Origin: Macrostomum hystrix
Taxonomy: Eukaryota > Platyhelminthes > Macrostomidae
NCBI GenBank assembly: GCA_950097015.1
Contig: CATNEN010000025.1
Coordinates: 2,842,001 to 2,906,000, forward strand
Length of the DNA: 64,000 bases
Direction of reading: 5' to 3'
Positions within the stretch are counted from its first letter, which is position 1, and every line of letters begins with the position of its first letter. The notes beneath the pieces are model-generated. The model was not told where the DNA came from, searched no databases, and saw nothing but the letters and a program-made list of their open reading frames with translations. Positions 46,027-57,687 of this stretch are shown in pieces. The position numbers and the translations under genes were made by a program.

Positions 46027-47481
46027 ATGGCAACCGGCAGCACAACTCCGAAGAAGAGCAAGCTGAGCATCGCGGCTCTCGTGCCCGGCCTGATGGACGG
46101 TGCTGTAATCGGCCTGGTGTCCCGACTGACGGAGCTCAAGGACTACACCAACGCCAAAGGAAACGGCCAGGTATTTTCCTTCGTTTTGGCGGATGACCAG
46201 AAGGAAATTCGCGTGAGTGTTTTCGGTCGCGACTTGAAAAATCACCACGACCTGTGCCAAGACGCAACCGCTGTACGAGTGTCTGGTGGTTGGGTGAAGT
46301 CCGCGAATCCGGCCTACAATTCTGCTGACAACGAGTTCGAGATGACTCTGTCAGTAGACAAGAATGCGACCCTCATGGCGACCCAAGAGAGCGTGGATCG
46401 GCCACCTGCTGTCTACAAAAAAATTGGTGACCTGTCTGCTGTTGCCATGCAAAAGTAAGTGTTTTAGAATATATCAAGTCTTTTATTACTGACGCAGTCT
46501 GCTTAATAGTGCACTTTCGCCCTGCCCAAACAGGAAAGTTGACATCCGAGGTGTGATAAAGAGCACCGAACCGCCAAAGGAGGTCCAAAGAAAGAGAGGG
46601 CCTCCCGTCAACTTGGCCAAAGTAACGCTGGTCGACGACTCCGCGTCCTCCGTATCCTGCACATTCTGGGCAAACAGCTCGGCTCAGGTGAACAACTGGG
46701 CCGTAGGCGACACCTTGGAAATTCAAGGGGCCCAGGTCCAAGCGTATGGCCAAGCGGTTGCGCTGAACTGCTCTAAAGCAGATGTTAGCCACCTCCATGC
46801 CAACGACTCAGATCTGACGGAATGGTTCGAGGAGGCGCTGTCCAGCCAGCGATGTTTCGAGTCGGTCCGTGTCCATGTCCAAGCAACTGAGCATGCGAGC
46901 CAAGCTGCACATGATGAAATTGTGTTGCAGTGCTCCGACCGCATGTTTGCGGGCTACGAGAGCATAAATAAAATACGAGTGCGTTGTGGAGGCAAAGAGG
47001 TATTCCTTTTCTTTCTTATGAACTATGAGCTTATGAGCTTTATGAGTCAAACTCCGCCCGCGGACCAGATGCGGCTCTCAATTCTCCGTCAACTTAATTT
47101 ATCTTGAAGATTGAAAAGGAGCATGTTGCCCCTTCCGACACCTACAGTATATCCTTTCAGCTCTCCCCGGTCTCATCTGTTCCTGTCTTATCTTCCCTAT
47201 CTGTTTCACATCACCCCTATTTCATATTTCTACAGTCAATGTGTAGAAATTGTTTTTTAGATTCTCTCTTTGGCCCGCTAGCGAATAAGTTTGCCTGAAT
47301 AAGTATGAATAAGTATACGTCTAAACTATACAGTCTAAAGTTAAATGATTAAAATTCATCAAATTACCCTTTTCCGCAGATAACCTTCATTCGAGACTGG
47401 CGCGCTGCAGTCTTCACTCAGTCGGGCCTACCAATGTCGACACAAATCACTGACCCGTCACAGATGTCCACAGATGGTTGA
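46027..47481 (+). CDS. RPA70-like single-strand DNA binding protein, three exons
   Basis: Exons 46027-46454, 46534-46999 and 47380-47481 join in phase (996 nt, 331 residues). Donors are GTAAGT and GTATTC, acceptors AAACAG and CCGCAG. It matches the RPA1 OB folds: DBD-A (SIAALVPGLMDGAVIGLVSR, then NGQVFSFVLAD and IRVSVFG, residues about 12-115) and DBD-B (VDIRGVIKS, LVDDSASSVSCTFW, residues about 140-235). It lacks the N-terminal protein-binding OB fold and zinc-containing DBD-C of cellular RPA1 (about 600 residues). Short RPA-like proteins are known as Helitron-encoded accessory factors. Its placement between two copies of the Helitron 3' module supports that. The third exon is the least certain. 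Confidence 0.75.
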
Positions 47482-47773
47482 GGAGCACATTTAGCGGTAT
47501 GAATTCTTTTTGCATACTTCTGAGGTGCCTGAAGTGAAGCCAGCACAAGTTGAGCCACCTGATATGTAAATGGTGTTTAACACCATGGGCCCATGGAAGG
47601 CATATCAGTTCAAATCCTGTTACAGTGGCACTAAAAACCTTAAAAACAAGTGCACCACCATAGTTAAAGCCATTTAGTCAGATTATTACCAGCCAAAATC
47701 TGAAGCATATAAAAACTAGCACCTATAATATAACAATTTTCGTTAAAGACAATTCAGTGCAGATATATTATGG

Positions 47774-48070
47774 CTAAAAATAATTGAGCGTTTTATGTGC
47801 GAAAATTGCAAGCAAAAGCTTGAAAAAAATTAGACAAATATAGATTAGCTAGAAATAATTGAGCACTTCATGTGCGAAAATTGCAAGCAAAAGCTTGAAA
47901 AAAATTAGACAAATATAGATTAGCTAGAAATAATTGAGCACTTCATGTGCGAAAATTGCAAGCAAAAGCTTGAAAAAAATTAGACAAATATAGATTAGCT
48001 AGAAATAATTGAGCACTTCATGTGCGAAAATTGCAAGCAAAAGCTTGAAAATAAAATGTAGACAAATATA
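47774..48070. repeat. 75-bp tandem repeat, module B
   Basis: Four units, base for base like those at 40905-41205 as far as I compared. Confidence 0.9.
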
Positions 48071-48329
48071 GATTAGCATTGTAAGGTTTCGTGCCACTGT
48101 AGTGAGAGCAGGTTGGCTGCATAGTGTGGGCCCTGAGAAGCAGTTGAAAAGTACATGTTCGCTACTTTCATGATCCATACTTTCTTCTGCTTAAACTGGA
48201 GAGACTATGCAGCCATGGTCTGAAGTAGCCTTAGCAGACCTGTAGGCTCCTTGTGATGCTTAATTCGAGAGTAAACAGCTGTTCCCAGCTGCTGAGTGTG
48301 CTGAGTGCATTGCTTAGCCCCCATGCATG

Positions 48330-50945
48330 TCTCCCACGATGCGGAGTTGAAGCCAGCAAGCAGAAAGACTGACACCTGAGAATAGATCCATTTGATCAAA
48401 CTGTGCAGGGTTTCTGGTCTTGCTGGTGGCAAACTCTGCAGAAGCATCTGCCCAACCCCCCACCTCACTACTGATTTGAATGTCACTGAAATATGAGAAT
48501 GAGTTTGCTGTTATTAACTGGCATAAAGTGGATTGATTGCTACATTTCTTATTTTACTATTATTGACCTCTCAAATTCAATCTTCCATGCGGAGTTGAAG
48601 CCAGCAAGCAGAAAGACTGACACCTGAGAATAGATCCATTTGATCAAACTGTGCAGGGTTTCTGGTCTTGCTGGTGTCAAACTCTGCAGAAGCATCTGCC
48701 CAACCCCCCACCTCACTACTGATTTGAATGTCACTGAAATATGAGAATGAGTTTGCTGTTATTAACTGGCATAAAGTGGATTGATTGCTACATTTCTTAT
48801 ATTTTACTATTATTGACTTCTCAAATTCAATCTTCCATGCGGAGTTGAAGCCAGCAAGCAGAAAGACTGACACCTGAGAATAGATCCATTTGATCAAACT
48901 GTGCAGGGTTTCTGGTCTTGCTGGTAGCAAACTGCAGAAGCATCTGCCCAACCCCCCACCTCACTACTGATTTGAATGTCACTGAAATATGAGAATGAGT
49001 TTGCTGTTATTAACTGGCATAAAGTGGATTGATTGCTACATTTCTTATTTTATTATTATTGACTTCTCAAATTCAATCTTCCATGCGGAGTTGAAGCCAG
49101 CAAGCAGAAAGACTGACACCTGAGAATAGATCCATTTGATCAAACTGTGCAGGGTTTCTGGTCTTGCTGGTGGCAAACTCTGCAGAAACATCTGCCCAAC
49201 CCCCCACCTCACTACTGATTTGAATGTCACTGAAATATGAGAATGAGTTTGCTGTTATTAACTGGCATAAAGTGGATTGATTGCTACATTTCTTATTTTA
49301 CTATTATTGACTTCTCAAATTCAATCTTCCATGCGGAGTTGAAGCCAGCAAGCAGAAAGACTGACACCTGAGAATAGATCCATTTGATCAAACTGTGCAG
49401 GGTTTCTGGTCTTGCTGGTGTCAAACTCTGCAGAAACATCTGCCCAACCCCCCACCTCACTACTGATTTGAATGTCACTGAAATATGTGAGAATGAGTTT
49501 GCTGTTATTAACTGGCATAAAGTGGATTGATTGCTACATTTCTTATTTTACTATTATTGACTTCTCAAATTCAATCTTCCATGCGGAGTTGAAGCCAGCA
49601 AGCAGAAAGACTGACACCTGAGAATAGATCCATTTGATCAAACTGTGCAGGGTTTCTGGTCTTGCTGGTGTCAAACTCTGCAGAAGCATCTGCCCAACCC
49701 CCCACCTCACTACTGATTTGAATGTCACTGAAATATGAGAATGAGTTTGCTGTTATTAACTGGCATAAAGTGGATTGATTGCTACATTTCTTATTTTACT
49801 ATTATTGACTTCTCAAATTCAATCTTCCATGCGGAGTTGAAGCCAGCAAGCAGAAAGACTGACACCTGAGAATAGATCCATTTGATCAAACTGTGCAGGG
49901 TTTCTGGTCTTGCTGGTGTCAAACTCTGCAGAAGCATCTGCCCAACCCCCCACCTCACTACTGATTTGAATGTCACTGAAATATGTGAGAATGAGTTTGC
50001 TGTTATTAACTGGCATAAAGTGGATTGATTGCTACATTTCTTATTTTACTATTATTGACTTCTCAAATTCAATCTTCCATGCGGAGTTGAAGCCAGCAAG
50101 CAGAAAGACTGACACCTGAGAATAGATCCATTTGATCAAACTGTGCAGGGTTTCTGGTCTTGCTGGTGTCAAACTCTGCAGAAGCATCTGCCCAACCCCC
50201 CACCTCACTACTGATTTGAATGTCACTGAAATATGTGAGAATGAGTTTGCTGTTATTAACTGGCATAAAGTGGATTGATTGCTACATTTCTTATTTTACT
50301 ATTATTGACTTCTCAAATTCAATCTTCCATGCGGAGTTGAAGCCAGCAAGCAGAAAGACTGACACCTGAGAATAGATCCATTTGATCAAACTGTGCAGGG
50401 TTTCTGGTCTTGCTGGTGTCAAACTCTGCAGAAGCATCTGCCCAACCCCCCACCTCACTACTGATTTGAATGTCACTGAAATATGAGAATGAGTTTGCTG
50501 TTATTAACTGGCATAAAGTGGATTGATTGCTACATTTCTTCTTATTTTACTATTATTGACTTCTCAAATTCAATCTTCCATGCGGAGTTGAAGCCAGCAA
50601 GCAGAAAGACTGACACCTGAGAATAGATCCATTTGATCAAACTGTGCAGGGTTTCTGGTCTTGCTGGTGTCAAACTCTGCAGAAGCATCTGCCCAACCCC
50701 CCACCTCACTACTGATTTGAATGTCACTGAAATATGAGAATGAGTTTGCTGTTATTAACTGGCATAAAGTGGATTGATTGCTACATTTCTTATTTTACTA
50801 TTATTGACTTCTCAAATTCAATCTTCCACTTGCGGAGTTGAAGCCAGCAAGCAGAAAGACTGACACCTGAGAATAGATCCATTTGATCAAACTGTGCAGG
50901 GTTTCTGGTCTTGCTGGTAGCAAACTCTGCAGAAGCATCTGACTC
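48330..50945. repeat. About 249-bp satellite, module B, 10.5 units
   Basis: Unit spacing is 248-251 bp. Variation is limited to a few sites: GGTGTC/GGTGGC/GGTAGC, an optional TG in ATATGTGAGAATG, and an optional AT or TTC at the TTTCTTATTTTAC junction. Units with the extra TG are neighbours, which shows that groups of units were copied together. Confidence 0.92.
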
Positions 50946-51045
50946 AGCACCAAATAAGTATATATTTAGACAAAGAACTGTCTAGCTTTGTATTGTAAAA
51001 GACAAAAGAGAATAAATTAAAACATTGTTGCAAGTTATTAAAGAT

Positions 51046-51353
51046 AAAAAAGATTAAACGCAGGATTCATTCTATATTTTCCTAAAGTTTTGTAGAAGCA
51101 ATTCAAACAAGATAAACTTTTTTGAGTTGATCAGGTGTATTTATTTACTATTTGTTTAAAGTAAATAATTTAACACAAAATTTCTTGAATTGAAGAATGA
51201 AAATGGGAGGCTATTGCCATTTAAAAGTGAAATTTAATAAATGACAGTGCTTTTTGGGTGCTTGGAAAGATTTAGGTACTGAATACTGGCTGAGATGAAG
51301 AAGAGTAACCAGTTTTAGTATGTTATATAATATTATATGATTTGATATAGGTA
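51046..51353. other. Interval without recognised feature
   Basis: AT-rich flank of module B; nothing recognised. Confidence 0.4.
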
Positions 51354-51730
51354 GTTGTTATTTGTCCGGTTAACCGGACAAATAATCAAACGGCTATTTG
51401 TCCGGTTAACGTCCTTCACTGGTGACCCAGTTGACTTTGTAGAAGTATTCATTTTACCGGACAAATAGCTGTTTGATTATTTGTCCGGTTAAATTAAAAC
51501 CAAAACTTTTCAGTGTTGACTATATCTCCTGCATCTTGTTCCAAATTATGCATGTCGGAAGAGATCTTCCCTTTAAGCCAAATTGTTTATATCTAACTAA
51601 TGTCTGTTTGATTTGTATTTTTATCCAACTAAAGAGTAGGGCCAAAGCTAAGTTCCTTTGAAGCGTGAAGTTGTAGCGACTCATTCGAATACTTTACATC
51701 CGGAAGGACATTAACCGGACAAATAACAAC
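51354..51730. mobile_element. MITE-like element with GTTGTTATTTGTCCGGTTAA ends
   Basis: Inverted ends of about 20 bp at 51354-51373 and 51711-51730. The TTTGTCCGGTTAA motif also forms a perfect 22-bp palindrome centred on GGTTAACC near the left end and recurs inverted near 51395 and 51455-51490, with ATAATCAAACGG/TGTTTGATTAT between. About 377 bp, no coding capacity; no clear target duplication. Confidence 0.6.
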
Positions 51731-52595
51731 TGCCTTTGATATATATAATTTATGATACGTTTTATTTCAGAAATAATGAATATCAACATTTGTTGCGAAT
51801 GAAATGGAATAGTTAATATATATAACTTTATAGCCTGACAAAACAAAATAGCTGTTAAAGTAAATAATATATTTTTAGCATTGTTAGGACATTTTTATCT
51901 GTGAAATAATTAAAAAAGGCAATTAATGATTACAAGTTACACATGCGATGCTCATTGAGTTTAAGAACAGGAAAACATGTACCATGATGGTCAGATTATT
52001 GTTAGCATAGAGGGACAGCCGCTGATCAAGCAAATAGCTTTAACAATGATAGAGCAATATTTGCTTTAACTTTGACAATTTTACTTGTCAATCAGGCATA
52101 AGAGCCAACGTAGCAAATTCGTGCACTTCATTGCTTGGCTATTGCACACAGACAAAATTATAATACCTATTAAGCAATCAAATTAAAAAAATAACTAGAG
52201 TTACACGCCGAAATGAAGTGCAGCTGCATATGGTATTACAGTGTATATGTAAATACAGGAACGCGTAAGAGAGATTTCATCGCAAATTATAGAATGTCTT
52301 CAGAATTTCAACTACCATTTAAAAATAAATTAAATACCAGATTTCTAAGAAAGAATTATTATTTAAATGCATATACCTAACAGTTTTAGAAATAATATTG
52401 CAATCATGAAACAACTGATAACAAATCTTTATCTCTAACAATGAATCTTTATCTCTAGCAATGAATTGAAATATTTTATATAGTCGTCAGAAAAAATTAA
52501 AAATTTTCTTGTTTGTTTAAATACTTAAAATCGTTAGCTGCTAAAAATACTTTTGACTCATTAAAAACAGTTTCTAAAAAAATTGCTGGAATCGA
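51731..52595. other. AT-rich interval without recognised gene
   Basis: Two copies of AATCTTTATCTCTAACAATG / AATCTTTATCTCTAGCAATG around 52425-52465; otherwise nothing recognised. Confidence 0.4.
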
Positions 52596-52812
52596 TACAT
52601 ATTAAGGCTTAACTTTTTTAATAGAAATTTAGGCTCAGCAATAACAGACCTAGGATATTTAGGCTCAAAATCGACAGAACTCTAAGCTGAGAATCGATAT
52701 ACACAGATATCTAAGTTTAGAATTTAATTATAGTTATCTATTGTCCAATTGTCCAACAAAATACTGTTGGCCTTCAAATAGAGGTCCCCAACGGGGGGCA
52801 AAAATTGCTAGT
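52596..52812 (+). mobile_element. Decayed minisatellite and Helitron 3' end (CTAG)
   Basis: Diverged TTTAGGCTCAG/CTAAGCTGAGAATCGATA units lead to TCCCCAACGGGGGG (hairpin, 52785-52798) and CTAG at 52809-52812. The end matches that at 31021-31048. Confidence 0.55.
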
Positions 52813-53829
52813 CTTCTAATATACTAAAAATGAAAATCTTGCTTGTATGTTTGCAATCGACTAGCTCCCGAACGGCTCAACCGATTTTCACAATTCCTTC
52901 GCCAAAATATCACAAATGGGCCGGAATCGGTACACGTATTTTTATTAAGCTTAATTCCATTGCCAAGGGGATTAAATATTCGAAAAACAGTTTTAAATAG
53001 GCTTTTCTAATGCATTCTTGTTTTCAGCTTGTGCACAGTGAGGCTCCAGTGCCAACTTTAATGATTGCATCAGAGCCAGTTTTGATAACGCACGCGCGTA
53101 CTGATAAGAACTCACAGGGAGGCTACCCAGAGGGTAGCGAAGGCAGCTAGTCTAATATACTAAAAATGAAAATCTTGCTTGCTTGCTTGCTTGCTTGTAT
53201 GTTTGCAATCGACTAGCTCCCGAACGGCTCAACCGATTTTCGCAATTCCTTCGCCAAAAGATCACAAATGGGCCGGAATCGGTACACGTAATTTTATTAA
53301 GCTTAATTCCATTGCCAAGGGGATTAAATATTCGAAAAACAGTTTTAAATAGTCTTTTCTAATGCATTCTTGTTTTCAGCTTGTGCACAGTGAGGCTCCA
53401 GTGCCAATTTTTATGATTGCATCAGAGCCAGTTTTGATAACGAACTGATAAGAACTCCAGTGAGGCTACCCAGAGGGTAGCGAAGGGAGCTAGTATATAC
53501 TAAAAATGAAAATCTTGCTTGCTTGCTTGCTTGTATGTTTGCAATCGACTAGCTCCCGAACGGCTCAACCGATTTTCAAAATTCTTTCACTAAAAGATCA
53601 CAAATGGGCCGGAATCGGTACACGTAATTTTATTAAGCTTAATTCCATTGCCAAGGGGATTAAATATTCGAAAAACTGTTTTAAATAGGCTTTTCTAATG
53701 CATTCTTGTTTTCAGCTTGTGCACAGTGAGGCTCCAGTGCCAACTTTAATGATTGCATCAGAGCCAATTTTGATAAGGCACTGATAAGAACTCAAGGGAG
53801 GCTACCCAGAGGGTAGCGAAGGCAGCTAG
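52813..53829 (+). mobile_element. Second head-to-tail array of family A short Helitrons, three units
   Basis: Units begin at 52813, 53151 and 53494 and end with GCTACCCAGAGGGTAGC, GAAGGCAG (GAAGGGAG in the second) and CTAG. The body is that of the 31049-33181 array, 336-343 bp per unit. Confidence 0.7.
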
Positions 53830-54529
53830 TTCTCTCTCTCTCTAAATATACTAATTTTCACGTGTTGTTTGTCTGTCTGTGTGTGTGTGTGTGTGTCAGT
53901 TCGACATCTCCTCCTAGAATACTGGCAACTCAGCGTTGAAACTTATATGGGAAAATGGGAAATTTTCCGAGGAAGGCTATAGGCTATTTTAATTCTGAAA
54001 TTTCAAATTCTATGATCCTCAAAAAAGCAGAAAGGCTATTAAGTAGTATATAGTAGGCAAATGTCCTTCCCGCTGTGATGAAATTGGCCTCGGTTAAATG
54101 AGTTGCGTCAACATTTTGTGCCTATCTGTTTAGTGTATTTTCTCTCCAGTGGAGGGTTGGCAGTCGGTTTGAAAAAAATGGGGCGGAGAGGTGGCCGTAC
54201 GCACATTCTAACTGTCCCTGTGTATTGGCGGAGAGAGGGTGCCGTTAGTCAGTTCTATTGAGGGGTCTGATTTGTTCAATATTGAAGTGCGTACAATGGG
54301 CAGGGCAGAGTTGGCTGAGTTAAAATTCAATTTATAAAATTAGCGGGCCTCTCAGTGTAGGCGGAGAAGAATGTGCTTTAGTAATGTACTTACTAAAAAA
54401 ACTGGCTGCCCTTTGCGCTAAAGGCAATGAAATTTCAACTGTGAATTATTATTTTGCTTTTTAAGATTGGTGGATAAAATTTGTACTGCTGAAAAGAACT
54501 GAGGCGATTTGAGATCAGGCGATCGGAGC

Positions 54530-55290
54530 CGCGATGGGAGATGAGGCGATGGGAGATGAGGCGATGGGAGATCAGGCGATGGGAGATGTGGCGATGGGAG
54601 ATGAGGCGATGGGAGATGAGGCGATGGGAGATGAGGCGATGGGAGATGAGGCGATGGGAGATCAGGCGATGGGAGATGAGGCGATGGGAGTTGAGGGGAT
54701 GGGAGATCAGGCGATGGGAGATGAGGCGATGGGAGATCAGGCGATGGGAGATGAGGCGATGGGAGATCAGGCGATAGGAGTTGAGGCGATGGTAGATGAG
54801 GCGATGGGAGATGAGGCGATGGGAGATAAGGCGATGGTAGATGAGGCTATGGGAGATCAGGCGATGGGAGATCAGGCGATGGGAGATGAGGCGATGGGAG
54901 ATCAGGCGATGGGAGATGTGGCGACGGGAGATGAGGCAATGAGAAATGAGGCGATGGGAGATCAGGCGATAGGAGATGTGGCGACGGAAGATGAGGCGAT
55001 GGGAGATCAGGCGATGGGAGATGAGGCGATGGGAGATGAGGCGATGGGAGATTAGGCGATGGGAGATGAGGGGATGGGAGATCAGGCGACGGGAGATGAG
55101 GCGATGGGAGATGAGGCGATGGGAGATGAGGCGATGGGAGATGAGGCGATGGGAGATCAGGCGATGGGAGATGAGGTGATGGGTGATCAGGTGATGGGAG
55201 ATGAGGCGATGGGAGATGAGGCGATGGGAGATGAAGCGATGGGAGATGAGGCGATGGGAGATCAGGCGATGGGAGATCAGGCGATGGGAG
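54530..55290. repeat. 15-bp minisatellite (GCGATGGGAGATGAG)n, unit 1
   Basis: About fifty units, alternating GATGAG and GATCAG. It is open in several frames on both strands (RLISH-type pentapeptides) because the period is a multiple of three; I do not treat these as genes. Confidence 0.92.
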
Positions 55291-55304
55291 TTCTCTCCCC
55301 TCAA

Positions 55305-55331
55305 CCTCCTCCGGAGGAGGAGTTTAGCTCG
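55305..55331 (+). other. Helitron-type 3' hairpin of unit 1
   Basis: Perfect palindrome CCTCCTCCGGAGGAGG (55305-55320) followed by AGTTTAGCTCG. The same end is at 57660-57686. The last four bases (CTCG) differ from the usual CTRR. Confidence 0.6.
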
Positions 55332-55332
55332 T

Positions 55333-55354
55333 AAATATACTAAAATTCACGTGT

Positions 55355-55385
<31 letters not shown>

Positions 55386-57687
55386 TGTTTATCTCCTCCT
55401 AGAATACTGACAAGTCAACTTTGAAACTTATATGGGAAAATGGGAAATTTTCCTGGTCAGGCTATAGGCTATTTTAATTCTGAAATTTCAAATTCTATGA
55501 TCCTCAAAAAAGCAGAAAGGCTATTAAGTAGTATATAGTAGGCAAATGTCCTTCCCGCTGTGATGAAATTGGCCTCGGTTAAATGAGTTGCGTCAACATT
55601 TTGTGCCTATCTGTTCAGTGTATTTTCTCTCCAGTGGAGGGTTGGCAGTCGGTTTGAAAATGGGGCGGAGAGGAGGCCGTACGCACATTCTAACTGTCCC
55701 TGTGTATTGGCGGAGAGAGGGTGCCGTTAGTCAGTTCTATTGAGGGGTCTGATTTGTTCAATATTGAAGTGCGTACAATGGGCAGGGCAGAGTTGGCTGG
55801 GTTAAAATTCAATTGATAAAATTTGCGGGCCTCTCAGTGTAGGCGGAGAAGAATGTGCTTACTAAACTGGCTGCCCTTTGCAGAAATTTCAACTAAGAAT
55901 ATTATTTTGCTTTTTTAGATTTGTGGATAAAATTTGTACTGCTAGAAACAACTTGAAGTTCTAAATCCAGAGATATAAATTTCATTGCTGAATTCCGAAA
56001 ATTGGGGATGACAAGGGCAAATAAAGTTTTTATACTTTTGCAATGCTTTCAGCTGAGTGTACAGTGTCTCGGCGAGATTGCTAAGGAGAGAGAATTCGCC
56101 ACAATACAGTTTCACACATTCCTATTCTCGAAGGCGGGCTGTTGAATTTTATTTATTGAAATTCGCACCTCTGACTGAGCGGGGCCCGGAGAACTGGCTG
56201 TCGTCAATATTAATGGCTCGGACTTCACCTGTTTTAACGGGTGGGGTTTAATTTAAAGTTGATGGAGTTCGCGCGATATGATTTCTAGCCCCTCAATCTT
56301 ATCCGAAAGTTGTCGTCTATTTTAATTCTGAAGATTCTGGGCATGGTAGCTAAAGAAAAATTGGTCAATTTTGAATTGTTTTCAACAGTTTAGTCGGACA
56401 AAAGGCGGTTTACGCACATTGCTACTTTCAGACATCATTGGGTGAGGAGTTTTTGGTTAGATGAGGCGATGGGAGATGTGGCGACGGGAGATGAGGCAAT
56501 GGGAGTTTAGGCGATGAGAGATGAGGCGATGGGAGATGAGGCGATGGGAGATGAGGCGATGGGAGATGAGGCGATGAAAGATGAGGCGATGGGAGATGAG
56601 GCGATGGGACATCAGGCGATAGGAGATGAGGCGATGGGAGATGAGGCGATGGGAGATGAGGCGATGGGAGATGACGGGATGGGAGATCAGGCGATGGGAG
56701 ATGAGGCGATGGGAGATCAGGCGATGGGAGATCAGGCGATGGGAGATGAGGTGATGGGTGATCAGCTGATGGAAGATGAGGCGATGGGAGATGAGGCGAT
56801 GGGAGATCAGGCGATGGGAGATCAGGCGATGGGAGATGAGGCGATGGGAGATGAGGCGATGGGAGATGAGGCGATGGGAGATGAGGTGATGGGAGATCAG
56901 GAGATGGGAGAACATGCGATGGGAGATCACGTGATGGGAGATGAGACGATGGGAGATGAGGCCATGGGAGATGAGGCGATGGGAGATCAGGCGATGGGAG
57001 ATTAGGCGATGGGAGATGAGGCGATGGGAGATTAGGCGATGGGAGATGAGGCGATGGGAGATGTGGCGATGGGAGATCAGGCGATAGGAGATCAGGCGAT
57101 GGGAGATGAGGCGATTTGAGATGAGACGGTGGGAGATCAGGCGGGGGAAGATCAGGCGATTGGAGTTAAGGCGATGGGAGATGAGGCGATGGGAGATGAG
57201 GCGATGGGAGATGAGGCGATGGGAGATGAGGCGATGGGAGATGAGGCGATGGGAGATGAGGCGATGGGAGATGTGGCGATGGGAGATCAGGCGATAGGAG
57301 ATCAGGCGATGGGAGATGAGGCGATTTGAGATGAGACGGTGGGAGATCAGGCGGGGGAAGATCAGGCGATTGGAGTTAAGGCGATGGGAGATGAGGCGAT
57401 GGGAGATGAGGCGATGGGAGATGAGGCGATGGGAGATGAGGCGATGGGAGATGAGGCGATGGGAGATCAGGCGATGGGAGATGAGGCAATGGGAGATTAG
57501 GCGATGGGAGATCAGGCGACGGGAGATGAGGCGATGGGAGATGAGGCGATGGGAGATGAGGCGATGGGAGATGAGGCGATGGGAGATGAGGCGATGGGAG
57601 ATCAGGCGGGGGAAGATCAGGCGATTGGAGATCAGGCGATGGGAGTTCTCTCCCCTCAACCTCCTCCGGAGGAGGAGTTTAGCTCGT
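55333..57687 (+). mobile_element. Non-autonomous Helitron unit 2 of the H2 family
   Basis: The same 5' module as unit 1 (55333-55950), then a longer leader (55950-56300) with GTACAGTGTCTCGGCGAG and AAATTCGCACCTCTGACTG that matches the region upstream of the H2 gene (58390-58740). Then the 15-bp minisatellite (56458-57645) and the same hairpin end. Confidence 0.7.
56458..57645. repeat. 15-bp minisatellite, unit 2, with 210-bp higher-order repeat
   Basis: About eighty units of GCGATGGGAGATGAG type. A 14-unit block containing GAGACGGTGGGAGATCAGGC and GGGGGAAGATCAGGCGATTG occurs twice, at about 57109 and 57319, 210 bp apart. Confidence 0.9.

Larger units (their letters stand above)
47547..51045 (+). 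repeat. Helitron 3' module, copy B, after the RPA-like gene
   Basis: Same order as copy A: TTGAGCCACCTGATATG head, four 75-bp units, unique segment, 249-bp array, and the GACTCAGCACCAAATAAG tail. The last 100 bp differ from copy A by several substitutions, while the first 1.2 kb are near identical. Confidence 0.85.
53844..55332 (+). mobile_element. Non-autonomous Helitron unit 1 of the H2 family
   Basis: Starts AAATATACTAATTTTCACGTG with a (GTCT)n/(GT)n run, then the 5' module (CTCCTCCTAGAATACTGGCAA, CTCTCCAGTGGAGGG). From about 54500 the 15-bp minisatellite replaces the gene, and the unit ends TCAACCTCCTCCGGAGGAGG AGTTTAGCTCG. The next unit begins directly. Confidence 0.7.

Noticed and set aside
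41336-50727. Repeated 61-93 codon minus-strand frames as a gene family
   Set aside because: They recur with every 249-bp unit and lack starts; kept only as a low-confidence exon-origin idea.
54435-57659. Minus-strand frames of 289 and 400 codons with RLISH pentapeptides and plus-strand GDEAM frames
   Set aside because: The 15-bp period keeps frames open by default; the arrays lie inside non-autonomous Helitrons.
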